Source: JBDRLV01 sp043812755 (GTDB lineage Bacteria > Patescibacteriota > Patescibacteriia > UBA9934 > GWF2-40-263). From it: DNA of 52,683 bases. Location of the stretch: positions 1-52,683 of the forward strand of contig JBDRLV010000032.1 of NCBI GenBank assembly GCA_043812755.1. The letters are read 5' to 3'. Of this stretch, positions 24,650 through 33,091 are shown one piece after another. The notes under the pieces are model-generated. The model did not search any database, was not told the origin of the DNA, and saw only the letters and a program-made list of their open reading frames with translations. Numbering within the stretch: the first letter of the stretch is position 1; each line of letters starts with the position of its first letter. The position numbers were made by a program, and so were the translations under genes.

Positions 24650-25567
24650 TTATGCATTCTCTAATGCTGCCTTTCCTGCACTGATTTCTGCTATCTCTTG
24701 AGTAATACCAGCTTGACGCGCTTGGTTAAAAGACAATGTTAATGAGTCAATCATTTCAGACGCTGCATCAGACGCGTTCCTCATTGCAAGCATACGTGCT
24801 GAGTGTTCTGAAGCTGCTGTTTCCAAAACTGCTTGATACACCATGGTTTCAATCAATCTTGGCAACATAAGATCTAATACCTCGCTTGGGCTTGGTTCAA
24901 AAGTATATTCTGTTGCATCTGTTTTTGTTGCAACACTCTCTTTTTGTGAACCTTCATTTACTTCACCAATTTCTTTAATCTTTTCAGGGTTGCTCAATGG
25001 TAAAAGCTCTAGAACAATTGGCTTTTGATTTACAGCACTTACATAGTCCATGTATGACACGAGAACTTTCTGATATGTTCCTTTTTTAAACTCATCAATC
25101 ACCATTTTCCCAATTGGTACAACATTTTCAAAAGATGTGTTGTTTGTCAGATCAGTAAAAGTAGCAATCACTGGATTGCCAGTTTTTCTAATTGCATTAA
25201 CACCTTTTTTCCCAACGCATACTACATCAATTTCAACGTCTCCCAATTCTTTTATTGAATTTAACGTTTTTCTTGCAATGTTTACATTAAAACCACCAGC
25301 CAATCCCCTGTCAGAGCTTAGCATTAGTACAAGAACCTTCTTTACTCCTTCAGGTCGATTCAATAGCGGATGCAAAGATGTGTCAATCTTTTCACTTATT
25401 TTTAGAACTGTCTCCCATGCAAGCTTAGAATATGATCTTGAATTCAAAACAGCATTCACTGCTTTTCGCATTTTGCTGGCAGCAACAAGCTCCATCGCTT
25501 TTGTAATCTTGCGAGTATTTGTTACAGATTTTATTCTACTTCTAATTGCTTTTGTTTGAAGCGGCAT
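24650..25567 (-). CDS. atpG: ATP synthase gamma subunit
   Basis: Rotating central shaft of F1. The N-terminal helix has RIKSVTNTRKITKAMELVA and the C-terminal helix ends NQARQAGITQEIAEISAGK, the two conserved coiled-coil parts. At 305 aa it is slightly longer than usual because of a Thr/Glu-rich insert around residues 205-225. It lies between atpA and atpD. Confidence 0.96.
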   Translation of the reverse strand: MPLQTKAIRSRIKSVTNTRKITKAMELVAASKMRKAVNAVLNSRSYSKLAWETVLKISEKIDTSLHPLLNRPEGVKKVLVLMLSSDRGLAGGFNVNIARKTLNSIKELGDVEIDVVCVGKKGVNAIRKTGNPVIATFTDLTNNTSFENVVPIGKMVIDEFKKGTYQKVLVSYMDYVSAVNQKPIVLELLPLSNPEKIKEIGEVNEGSQKESVATKTDATEYTFEPSPSEVLDLMLPRLIETMVYQAVLETAASEHSARMLAMRNASDAASEMIDSLTLSFNQARQAGITQEIAEISAGKAALENA

Positions 25568-25586
25568 AAATTAATTTAACTTGCAT

Positions 25587-25659
25587 CGGACGCGATAAAT
25601 CTTGATTCACCGGACGCGATAAATCTTGATTCACCGGACGCGATAAATCGCGTCCCTAC
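25587..25659. repeat. Tandem CGGACGCGATAAAT repeat array (3 units), overlapping the atpA stop
   Basis: Two 24-bp units (25587-25610, 25611-25634) and a final 25-bp unit (25635-25659). The last unit contains the hairpin GGACGCGAT-AA-ATCGCGTCC. The atpA stop codon TAG (25658-25656) lies inside the last unit's CCCTAC end. A related 4-unit array abuts the slipin stop codon at 47351-47444. Confidence 0.85.
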
Positions 25660-27161
25660 TGTAGAAATGTCTTATTAAAATCTTCAATTGTGCTCTTAAG
25701 TTCTTTTTCAATTTTTTCAGTAAGCTCACCTTCTGTTTTAATTTTATCAAGAATCTTTGCACCTGATGATGTCATGTATTCATAAAACTTCTCTTCCCAT
25801 TCATTTACATCTTCAACTGCAACTTCATTCACATGCCCATTTATAGTTGCATAAAGTACTGCTGTCTGCTGTTCAACTGGCATTGGAACATACTGCTTTT
25901 GTTTGAGAATTTCTGTCATTCTACGACCAAGCTCAATCTGCTTTCTTGTTGTTTCGTCAAGATCAGTTGAAAATTGCGCAAACGCTTCAAGCTCACGGAA
26001 CTGCGCTAATTCAAGTCGAAGTTTACCAGCAACTTTTTTCATAGCTTTTGTTTGTGCAGCTGATCCAACTCGAGAAACAGAAATACCAATGTTAAGCGCT
26101 GGCCGAATACCTCTATAGAACAGATCATTCTCAAGGAAAATTTGACCATCAGTAATTGAAATAACGTTTGTAGGAATATAAGCAGACACATCTCCTGCTT
26201 GAGTTTCAATAATAGGAAGAGCTGTTAATGTTCCTCCTCCAAAATCTGAGTTCAAACACGCAGAACGCTCAAGTAAACGTGAGTGCAAATAAAACACATC
26301 TCCTGGATACGCCTCGCGCCCAGGTGGGCGACGCAAAAGAAGTGAGATTTCTCGATAAGCCCAAGCATGCTTTGAAAGGTCATCATACACAACCAATACA
26401 TCTTCGCCTTTATCCATAAAATATTCACCAACAGCACAACCAGCGTATGGTGCAATATATGAAAGCGCTGCAGGATCAGACGCACCTGAAACTACCACTG
26501 TTGTATATTCCATAGCTCCTGCTTCTTGAAGCTTGGCAACAATTTTTGCAATTTTTGATTCTTTTTGACCAATCGCTACATAAACACATTTCACACCAAG
26601 CCCTTTTTGGTTGATGATTGTGTCAATTGCAATTGCAGTTTTTCCTGTTTGTCTGTCTCCGATGATAAGCTCGCGCTGACCACGGCCAATTGGAATCATT
26701 GAGTCAATAGCTTTCAGACCTGTTTGCAAAGGCTTATTAACTGATTTGCGTGACATAACTCCTGAAGCAATCTTTTCAACTGGCATGAATTTATCAGCTT
26801 TGATAGGTCCTTTTCCATCAAGCACAACACCAAGCGGATCAATAACGCGCCCTATAATTTCCTCTGACACAGGAACTGACAAAATTCTACCTGTAGTTTT
26901 TACTGTATCCCCTTCTTTAACCAGAGTTGAATCACCAAGTAGCACTGCACCCACACTATCTTCTTCAAGGTTGAGTGCAACGCCAAATACTTGGTTTGGA
27001 AACTCAAGCATTTCAGACATTTGAGCTTGCGCCAAACCTGTAATTCTTGCGGCTCCATCACCAACTGAAATGACTGTTCCGACTTTTTGAACTTTTGCAT
27101 CTGATTCAAATGAATCAAGCTGCTTTTTTATTGATTGAATAATCTCATCTTTTGTGGCCAT
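25656..27161 (-). CDS. atpA: ATP synthase alpha subunit
   Basis: Non-catalytic nucleotide-binding subunit alternating with beta in F1. Walker A is GDRQTGKTAIAID, and the conserved alpha signature PAINIGISVSRVGSAAQ-type segment reads PALNIGISVSRVGSAAQ. 501 residues. The ATG at 27161 (MATKDEI) is preferred over the upstream TTG at 27170. The stop codon TAG is part of a GGACGC-type repeat, so the last residues may have been shaped by that insertion. Confidence 0.98.
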   Translation of the reverse strand: MATKDEIIQSIKKQLDSFESDAKVQKVGTVISVGDGAARITGLAQAQMSEMLEFPNQVFGVALNLEEDSVGAVLLGDSTLVKEGDTVKTTGRILSVPVSEEIIGRVIDPLGVVLDGKGPIKADKFMPVEKIASGVMSRKSVNKPLQTGLKAIDSMIPIGRGQRELIIGDRQTGKTAIAIDTIINQKGLGVKCVYVAIGQKESKIAKIVAKLQEAGAMEYTTVVVSGASDPAALSYIAPYAGCAVGEYFMDKGEDVLVVYDDLSKHAWAYREISLLLRRPPGREAYPGDVFYLHSRLLERSACLNSDFGGGTLTALPIIETQAGDVSAYIPTNVISITDGQIFLENDLFYRGIRPALNIGISVSRVGSAAQTKAMKKVAGKLRLELAQFRELEAFAQFSTDLDETTRKQIELGRRMTEILKQKQYVPMPVEQQTAVLYATINGHVNEVAVEDVNEWEEKFYEYMTSSGAKILDKIKTEGELTEKIEKELKSTIEDFNKTFLQ

Positions 27162-27172
27162 ATATTCCAATT

Positions 27173-27556
27173 TTAAGCTTTTAACAAATTTGTTTTTAAT
27201 GATTCAATTTTTCCTAAAATAGATCCATCTATTATTTCATCATCTACGCGAATTTTAGCTCCACCAATAAGATCTTTATTTATTTTTTCTTTAAGCGATG
27301 CGCCTTTTGCATATTCTTCTAAATCATCTTTAAGTGCTTTCGAAAGTTCATGAGCAGTTTCAACAATAATATTTGCTGCACCAAATTTTTCTTTCCATGC
27401 ATTATCAAATTCACGCAAAGCCATACGCATTCTAAACAATTGATTCTTTGATGCAAAAAAACTTACAATTTCTTTTATTGCTTCTTCAAGTTCTTTTCCT
27501 TTATTTTGCGATACAAGCTCAACCAAATTTCGCGCCAATTGTTTTTCTGCTTTCAT
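27173..27556 (-). CDS. atpH: ATP synthase delta subunit (short)
   Basis: Peripheral-stalk subunit joining F1 to subunit b. At 127 aa it is much shorter than the usual about 175-180 residues. The N-terminal part is helical (MKAEKQLARNLVELV), and the conserved C-terminal segment is present as KEKINKDLIGGAKIRVDDEIIDGSI. It lies between atpF and atpA. The reduction probably removes part of the N-terminal helical bundle; I see no frameshift. Confidence 0.9.
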   Translation of the reverse strand: MKAEKQLARNLVELVSQNKGKELEEAIKEIVSFFASKNQLFRMRMALREFDNAWKEKFGAANIIVETAHELSKALKDDLEEYAKGASLKEKINKDLIGGAKIRVDDEIIDGSILGKIESLKTNLLKA

Positions 27557-27564
27557 AATCCAAA

Positions 27565-28125
27565 TTACTTTGTCATCTTCTTAACAACTTCTTCTGCAAA
27601 TGACTTTGATTTCTTTTCATCAACTTGATCAACAAGGATTTTTTCAACTGCTGCAACAGCAATCTCAATTATGTCTTTTCGCGCTTCTTTCAACATTGCA
27701 TCTTTTTCACTTTTCAATTGTGCTTTACCTTGCACAATTACACTTTCCACTTCTGATTTTGCTTTATTAACCATGTCCTGCTTGCGTTCTTCTGCTTGCG
27801 CACGGGCTAGCTCATGAATTTTTTGAGCTTCGCTTTTTGCCATGGCAATAATTTTATCTTTTTCAACCTCAAGTTCACTTAACTTCTTTTCTGACAATTC
27901 AGCACTCTTCATGCCTTTTTCGATCTTTTCTGTTCTTTGCTCAAGCATTTTAACAATAGGCTTATACGCCCATTTCCATAGAACTATCAAAACAATTAAA
28001 AAATTAACAAGCTGGGCAATAAAAATTTTAAGATTGATTCCAAGGGTGCCAAGGCCCCCTGATGCCTCAGTTGCATGAACTGCTTGTGTGGCTGTCTCTT
28101 GTATTAATTGTACTTCTTGACTCAT
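27565..28125 (-). CDS. atpF: ATP synthase subunit b
   Basis: Peripheral stalk of Fo. One N-terminal membrane helix (around residues 26-45, IAQLVNFLIVLIVLWKWAYK) is followed by a long charged coiled coil (KMLEQRTEKIEKGMKSAEL onward). The 186-residue length is slightly long for a b subunit. ATG 28125 (MSQEVQ) is chosen; a longer frame exists but reads into the intergenic region. Confidence 0.96.
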   Translation of the reverse strand: MSQEVQLIQETATQAVHATEASGGLGTLGINLKIFIAQLVNFLIVLIVLWKWAYKPIVKMLEQRTEKIEKGMKSAELSEKKLSELEVEKDKIIAMAKSEAQKIHELARAQAEERKQDMVNKAKSEVESVIVQGKAQLKSEKDAMLKEARKDIIEIAVAAVEKILVDQVDEKKSKSFAEEVVKKMTK

Positions 28126-28199
28126 AAAATTATTATTTGGAACAAACTTCAAATCACGCAAACATAATTTGAAGTTCGCCCCAAATGGGACGAACTGCT

Positions 28200-28418
28200 T
28201 TATAGAATAAATGATACTACAAGCGAATAGATAGCAATCGCTTCTGCGAAAGCCATACCTAGAAGCATTGGCACAAACAACTTGCCTGCTGCTTCTGGAT
28301 TTCGACCAATTGCCTCCATTGCCTTTAAACCAATGAAACCGATTCCAAGTGCTGGAGCGATTCCTCCGATTGCCATGGTTAGACCTTTGGTCAGTATTGT
28401 AATTGCCTCTGGATCCAT
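28200..28418 (-). CDS. atpE: ATP synthase subunit c
   Basis: Proteolipid ring subunit, 72 residues with two membrane helices. The ion-carrying carboxylate is the Glu in GMAFAEAIAIYSL. The first helix lacks the Gln, and the second lacks the Ser/Thr after the Glu, that mark Na+-binding c subunits. This suggests a proton-driven ring (inference). The conserved loop R-x-PE reads GRNPEAAGK. Confidence 0.97.
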   Translation of the reverse strand: MDPEAITILTKGLTMAIGGIAPALGIGFIGLKAMEAIGRNPEAAGKLFVPMLLGMAFAEAIAIYSLVVSFIL

Positions 28419-28426
28419 AATATTAA

Positions 28427-28553
28427 TTTAATTACTAATTACTAATGTCTACTTTCTAATGAATGACCGATAATTAATTACTAATATTTTAACCTAGAAA
28501 TTAGTAATTAGAAATTAGAAATTCAATAGTCATTAGACATCAGAAATTAGAAA
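28427..28553. repeat. AATTTCTAAT / ATTAGAAATT repeat cluster 2
   Basis: The atpB-atpE gap consists of repeated ATTACTAAT, TTTCTAATG and AATTAGAAATTAG pieces in both orientations. It has the same composition as the clusters at 23137 and 35252. No gene is seen. Confidence 0.65.
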
Positions 28554-28556
28554 TTC

Positions 28557-29393
28557 CTACGCACTCGCCCCATGAGCCTCCTGAGCCACATGAGCCTCTT
28601 CCTCTTCATGCCCGTGTTCATCTGTTGCTACTGTCAAATACGCAAGTGTAAGCATTGCAAATACAGTTGCCTGAATGATACCCACAAGAAGTTCCAAAAA
28701 CATAAATGGAATTGGCAACAAATACGAAAAGAGCCCAAGCATAACTGTAATCAAAACTTCGCCAGCAAAAATGTTCCCAAAAAGTCGAAGAGACAATGAA
28801 AGTACTTTTGCAAATTCTGAGATCACTTCAAGCAATCCTACACCAAATTCAATAATTGCAACAATTATTGCCATTGGACCTTTTTTAAATGACCTTAAGA
28901 TCCCGCGAATATTTATAAACTTACTTACATGATTCATTATGCCAATTGTTTTTAAACCAATCAGATGTGACATGAGCACAGCGAAAACTGCAATTGCAAG
29001 TGTTAAATTCAAGTCGCTAGCAGCAGGACGCAAAAGAGGAAGAAGTTCTACCCCACCTGCATGCATTCCATATATTCCAATTGATCCTGTTCCTGGCAAA
29101 AGCCCCAGCCAGTTCGAAAATAAAATAAAGAAAAAAATCGTGCCAACAATTGGTAAAAATTGCTTAGCACGTTTATAATCTCCAGTTACTTTTTTTATTT
29201 CACCCAAAGCCAGTTCAATCATTGACTCACAAAAATTTTGAATTCCTTTTGGTACTATAGATTTTTTTGATCGGATGATCAATCCAATCACAATAAAAAA
29301 TACAACAGCAATCCAACCGTTAATAAGTGCGTTCGTTACAGGAAACGAACCTATGTGAAATATTTCTTCTGCTGCTGCAGGAGGCAACATCAT
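28557..29393 (-). CDS. atpB: ATP synthase subunit a
   Basis: Membrane stator forming the proton half-channels. Five or six helices are visible, and the essential arginine is in SLRLFGNIFAGE. The C-terminus carries a His/Glu-rich tail (DEHGHEEEEAHVAQEAHG) not typical of the family and possibly metal- or proton-binding. 278 residues. The start MMLPP gives two adjacent ATGs at 29393 and 29390; either could be used. Confidence 0.96.
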   Translation of the reverse strand: MMLPPAAAEEIFHIGSFPVTNALINGWIAVVFFIVIGLIIRSKKSIVPKGIQNFCESMIELALGEIKKVTGDYKRAKQFLPIVGTIFFFILFSNWLGLLPGTGSIGIYGMHAGGVELLPLLRPAASDLNLTLAIAVFAVLMSHLIGLKTIGIMNHVSKFINIRGILRSFKKGPMAIIVAIIEFGVGLLEVISEFAKVLSLSLRLFGNIFAGEVLITVMLGLFSYLLPIPFMFLELLVGIIQATVFAMLTLAYLTVATDEHGHEEEEAHVAQEAHGASA

Positions 29394-29465
29394 AATTAAT
29401 TGTCTACAGATGTGAACACATCATCCTGAGGTGGCAAAAGGCCAACGTAAAAATCTTTTTAACAA

Positions 29466-29765
29466 TTAAAGATCCTTGCGTTCATCTTCTCCAATGCCCT
29501 CAGAATGTACATGCGTTTGTCCATCTGAATCATTATTTAATCTATTATACTGTTTACTGTACTTTTTTGATTTGCGATAAATACTAAAGGCCGTAAGACC
29601 AAAAGCTACAATGAAACTCGCAATCAATAACCACGGCGCAGTGCCATAGCGATTGTCTAACCATTTTCCCAAAAGCGCACACAAAACTGCAGGAACTGCA
29701 ATTGAAGCACTAAAATCTGCAAAAATACGCATGGCAAGCTTTTGATAATCACGATCCGAGGTCAT
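29466..29765 (-). CDS. AtpI/AtpZ-like F1Fo-associated membrane protein
   Basis: 99 residues with two helices (ASIAVPAVLCALLGKWLD and PWLLIASFIVAFGLTAFSIY). This is the layout of the small AtpZ/AtpI family that precedes atpB and is thought to help c-ring assembly or Mg2+ handling. The C-terminal tail is hydrophilic. First gene of the atp operon, 72 bp before atpB, transcribed from the promoter at 29812-29840. Confidence 0.85.
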   Translation of the reverse strand: MTSDRDYQKLAMRIFADFSASIAVPAVLCALLGKWLDNRYGTAPWLLIASFIVAFGLTAFSIYRKSKKYSKQYNRLNNDSDGQTHVHSEGIGEDERKDL

Positions 29766-29811
29766 AATTCACTTTCATTGAGCTTATACACAACTTTAAA
29801 AAAGCGCCAAT

Positions 29812-29840
29812 ATTATACAATTTTAGCAACAATAGGTCAA
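29812..29840 (-). promoter_or_regulatory. Promoter of the atp operon
   Basis: Minus strand: -35 TTGACC (29840-29835), 17-bp spacer, perfect -10 TATAAT (29817-29812), about 47 nt before the first atp start codon. Divergent from the promoter at 29932. Confidence 0.65.
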
Positions 29841-29931
29841 GAGGATTTTTTATTTTTATTCCACAGATAGAAATTTATCATTTTCCAGCCATATTTAACT
29901 AATTTTGATTTACCTATATTAATCACAGGTA

Positions 29932-29960
29932 TTGACAAAACCATGGCAAATTGATAGAAT
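29932..29960 (+). promoter_or_regulatory. Promoter of the 30036-31202 gene
   Basis: Perfect -35 TTGACA (29932-29937), 17-bp spacer, -10 TAGAAT (29955-29960), about 69 nt of predicted leader. The -35 and following bases (TTGACAAAACC) are identical to those of the promoter at 20336-20341. Confidence 0.65.
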
Positions 29961-30035
29961 TTTTTCTTAATGCTCTTTAAATCTAGCGTTAAGAGGAAGT
30001 CTTCCAGAACACAAGCAAAAACAAGGAGGTTTGAA

Positions 30036-31202
30036 ATGCCTACAGAACCTACACAAGCTGGAACCGCTGAAAAAAGCGATAAGTCCGGAAAGCCAAGATT
30101 TGGCCGGCATGCTGAAAGAAAACCAGATCGCCCAGGAAAGAGACCTGACCAACAAACGGTTCATACAGAAATCATGGAAGCCAAACCGTTTTTCGAAGCT
30201 GTTGGCGTGGAAACTGACCCTGATAGAACTCATTGTGAATTCCGTGTCATGCGTGGCGTAAAATTTCTTGAATCGGAAGCAATCAGAAGGGTGAATCTTG
30301 ACCCTGAGCTTTCAAAAGGTCTCCAACTTGTTCTTTACGATTCACCTGAAGATGGTGGAAAACCCTACATCGCCTTTCGCACAATCACTCTGGTCTCTCC
30401 GATCTATGAAGCTGGAGAAAAAGTTGGGCATGTGACCCCGCTTGCACGAGACTTCACACCAAGAATCGGTGAGCCTACTGATTGTGCTTGTGTTGTTTTT
30501 AGAAACAAGCACAATGGATATGAAGTCCTCAAGGCAGGTCCTCTTCATCCAACAATTGTTGCAAAAGATGTGTTTGAAATGCCAGCGCCTTTCAAGGCCG
30601 AGGTCGCATTTTACCCTGCTCAGCGTTTCAACTACAACAGAGCTGGGAAACCAACTGGTTCGTCGTACACGATTGCCTTGGCAATTGATCCATCAACTGG
30701 AAAGAACATCACAGTGGAAGGCCAGTTCCTCAAGTATGTTGAAGGAAAGTGGGGCAATCCTATCACTGTCGAACTGCATGAAAGTGCAACACGATTCATT
30801 GCGGTGCCTGTTGTTGCTCGTGAAGAACTTGGCGATGAAGCTGTTGAAAGCGAGGTTCGGGAGCTCGCGTTTCGTGGCGATGATGAGGAAATTCCTGAGG
30901 GCAAATTCAGACACGCTGGTCGAATTCTGGACATTGACAAAGAGATTATGTCTGCTCTTGTCATGACTCTAAAAAAGGCAGAACGTGAAAAAATCACAAC
31001 CGATTCGCTCTGGAGTATGCCTTTGAAAGAGCTGACCATTCTCAAACGCAAAGTTACATCCAAGCTTGCTCCAGACAAGCTTCACGGAACTCGTAAATCA
31101 GTTACAAAAGCAGATGAGGGGCATCGAGCTTCGATGTTCTCTCGCATTACTGATGCCTTCAATGCGCTTATCAAGGAGCGCAAAACAGCTACCAAGATGT
31201 AG
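30036..31202 (+). CDS. Unknown protein with basic N-terminus (388 aa)
   Basis: No known family recognised. The start at 30036 is set by an ideal ribosome binding site (AAGGAGGT, then 5 nt, then ATG); a longer upstream frame lacks one. Residues 1-40 are basic, Pro/Gly/Lys-rich and probably disordered. The middle looks like beta-rich globular sequence (FRVMRGVKFLESEA, GYEVLKAGPLHPTIVAKD). The C-terminal about 120 residues are helical and basic (MTLKKAEREKITTDSL, LTILKRKVTSKLAPDKL), suggesting nucleic-acid or ribosome contact, which is only a guess. No signal or membrane helices. The gene is visibly richer in G+C than its neighbours. Single-gene unit with its own promoter and terminator. Confidence 0.88.
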   Translation: MPTEPTQAGTAEKSDKSGKPRFGRHAERKPDRPGKRPDQQTVHTEIMEAKPFFEAVGVETDPDRTHCEFRVMRGVKFLESEAIRRVNLDPELSKGLQLVLYDSPEDGGKPYIAFRTITLVSPIYEAGEKVGHVTPLARDFTPRIGEPTDCACVVFRNKHNGYEVLKAGPLHPTIVAKDVFEMPAPFKAEVAFYPAQRFNYNRAGKPTGSSYTIALAIDPSTGKNITVEGQFLKYVEGKWGNPITVELHESATRFIAVPVVAREELGDEAVESEVRELAFRGDDEEIPEGKFRHAGRILDIDKEIMSALVMTLKKAEREKITTDSLWSMPLKELTILKRKVTSKLAPDKLHGTRKSVTKADEGHRASMFSRITDAFNALIKERKTATKM

Positions 31203-31212
31203 CTTACTACAA

Positions 31213-31262
31213 CTCACCGGTGTGTGAATCGACTAATACTCGATCCACCACCGGTTTTTATT
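31213..31262 (+). terminator. Intrinsic terminator of the 30036-31202 gene
   Basis: A long, imperfect hairpin with ACCGGTG at the base on the left, CACCGGT on the right and ATCGA/TCGAT near the loop, followed by TTTTTATTTT. Confidence 0.75.
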
Positions 31263-31276
31263 TTAGTTTGGGGTTT

Positions 31277-32197
31277 TGGGGTCAGGTCGGACTTCGGACT
31301 TTTTAACAATTATATTTGTCCCTGCTTATTCTACCAACAACCGCACGATCAAGCCCAAGATGCCTTGCAATCTCTGAAGATAAATAACCACAACGATATC
31401 TGGCAAATTTTATTATTGCAGCTCTTTCCTTTTTTGTTTGTACACCTTCAAACAACTCACCAAGGCTTGGCCTTCCTACTATTCTCTGTTCTCTAGGATG
31501 TTCTTTGAGTTTCTCAAAACCTTTAGTATGTTCTTCCCAAATCCAGTGAACAAATTGAGGGCTCCCAAGTAAAAATCCATTTTTAGTGTTAATGTGCGGA
31601 TCATCAGCATTAGTTCCATCTTTGACGAACCGCCGATAATATTTTTGGGCTACTGTTTTCCCTTTTCCAAAGTAACCAAGCACCCAATCAGTATGCAACC
31701 AGTCAAATGTTTTTGTGTATCCTGCTGTCGACTTGTAACTGCTCCATCTCCATTGTTCTGGATGATTGACTAATCCTGCTCTTATTGGGTTGAGAACAAT
31801 ATATCTAGAAACTTCAAGTAAATATATTTCTTTTTCTATCAAATATGATTTGTATCTGCCCTGAAACAAATGACCAACAGTCTTATGTTTTGCATTAAAC
31901 CATTGTGTGTAGTTACCATTGATATCACGCATGGCTTTTGATAGGTTTGCATCTGGAGTTTCGATTAACAGATGGTAGTGGTTCCCCATGAGACAGTAAG
32001 CATGACAGATAAGATTGTGCATTTCCACTGCATCTTCAATCCAATTCAAAAATTTCTGACGGTCTTTGTCGTCCTTGTATATATTTTTGTATGCATTACC
32101 ACGGGAAACCACGTGATATAAAGCACCAGGATATTCAATTCTAATAGGTCTTGCCATATATAAAATACTAAAAAGTCCGAAGTCCGACCTGACCCCA
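31277..32197. mobile_element. RAYT-type transposable element 2 with perfect 29-bp terminal inverted repeats
   Basis: A 921-bp element. The inverted repeats 31277-31305 and 32169-32197 match at all 29 positions. The first 12 bases (TGGGGTCAGGTC) are shared with element 1 and with the mini element at 49529, while the inner bases differ but stay complementary within the element. It is inserted between the terminator at 31262 and the tatD stop, 6 bp from the latter. No target duplication is visible here. Confidence 0.88.
31303..32157 (-). CDS. REP-associated tyrosine transposase (RAYT), second copy
   Basis: Same family and length (284 aa) as the gene at 15776-16630. HUH motif H60-Y61-H62 in MGNHYHLLIETP; probable catalytic Y119 in SRYIVLNPI; C-terminal helix-turn-helix around EIARHLGLDRAVVGRI. 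The alignment over the first 130 residues has no gaps. ATG 32157 (MARPIRI) is chosen because the longer frame begins outside the element. The stop codon TAA (31305-31303) lies within the left inverted repeat, so gene end and element end are fused. Confidence 0.93.
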   Translation of the reverse strand: MARPIRIEYPGALYHVVSRGNAYKNIYKDDKDRQKFLNWIEDAVEMHNLICHAYCLMGNHYHLLIETPDANLSKAMRDINGNYTQWFNAKHKTVGHLFQGRYKSYLIEKEIYLLEVSRYIVLNPIRAGLVNHPEQWRWSSYKSTAGYTKTFDWLHTDWVLGYFGKGKTVAQKYYRRFVKDGTNADDPHINTKNGFLLGSPQFVHWIWEEHTKGFEKLKEHPREQRIVGRPSLGELFEGVQTKKERAAIIKFARYRCGYLSSEIARHLGLDRAVVGRISRDKYNC

Positions 32198-32203
32198 TAT
32201 TGC

Positions 32204-33085
32204 CTAAAACTCAATCTGAAAAAATTTCCGAGCATTCTCGTTTGTAATTCTGATAACCTCATCAACTGGCATTTTCTTGAGCTCTGCTAATTTTTGCCCA
32301 ACATATTCAACCATCCATGGTTCACAGCGTTTACCGCGATACGGATCAGGTGCTAGATATGGAGCATCAGTCTCAATCATCAACCTCTCGATCGGAAGAT
32401 CGCGTACCAACCTCTGTAAAGACGACAGCCCTTCTTTATCGCGATCATCTTTTCGCGCCTTGAAAGTCAAAATCCCTGTAACAGAAATCATGAATCCTAA
32501 GTTTAAAAAATTTTCAGCTTCATTTTGAGTGCCTGTAAAACAATGCGCAACACCTCGTTTTTGCAATTTATCTTCATTTATAAATTCTTTGATATTTTCT
32601 AATGTGTCTTCATGCGCATCTCTTGAGTGAAGAATGATTGGAAGATTCATTTCATCTGCTAATTTTAATTGCGCACGAAATGCCTGCTTTTGTAATTCAA
32701 TTACAGATTCCCTATCTTTTCCATTTTCAGGAAGCGATGAATAATCCAAACCACATTCCCCTACCCCAACACATTTTTGATTTTCACATAAAGCTTTGTA
32801 TACTTCAAAACTGAAAACTTCTGCCCGAGATTTTATATTCTGCTTTTCCGGAATCTCTTCATCGTCCCAAAACGTATGCTCATAAGTATGATGCGGGTGC
32901 AAACCAACAGTTGCCCAAATCCCTTCATGATTCTGTGCAACCTCAACAGCAGCACGACTGGTATCAATTTGCGTGCCAACTGTAATCATAACGATCCCTT
33001 TTTCAAGGGATCGTTTTATTACTTCGTTCATGTCATTTTTATACGCATTGAAATGAATATGACAATGTGTATCAATACCAGCCAT
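32204..33085 (-). CDS. tatD: TatD-family metal-dependent hydrolase/DNase
   Basis: A TIM-barrel deoxyribonuclease-type metalloenzyme. Metal-site motifs in order: DTHCHIHF (His7 and His9), VGECGLDYS, ILHSRDAHEDT, GVAHCFTGT and IETDAPYLAPD. 293 residues, with an insert around residues 75-95. It starts 6 bp after cvpA ends, within metG-cvpA-tatD; metG-tatD pairing is common in bacteria. Confidence 0.94.
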   Translation of the reverse strand: MAGIDTHCHIHFNAYKNDMNEVIKRSLEKGIVMITVGTQIDTSRAAVEVAQNHEGIWATVGLHPHHTYEHTFWDDEEIPEKQNIKSRAEVFSFEVYKALCENQKCVGVGECGLDYSSLPENGKDRESVIELQKQAFRAQLKLADEMNLPIILHSRDAHEDTLENIKEFINEDKLQKRGVAHCFTGTQNEAENFLNLGFMISVTGILTFKARKDDRDKEGLSSLQRLVRDLPIERLMIETDAPYLAPDPYRGKRCEPWMVEYVGQKLAELKKMPVDEVIRITNENARKFFQIEF

Positions 33086-33091
33086 AATTTT

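Noticed and set aside
25587..25659. Tandem 24-bp array as a CRISPR
   Set aside because: Units are directly adjacent with no variable spacers and no cas genes nearby.
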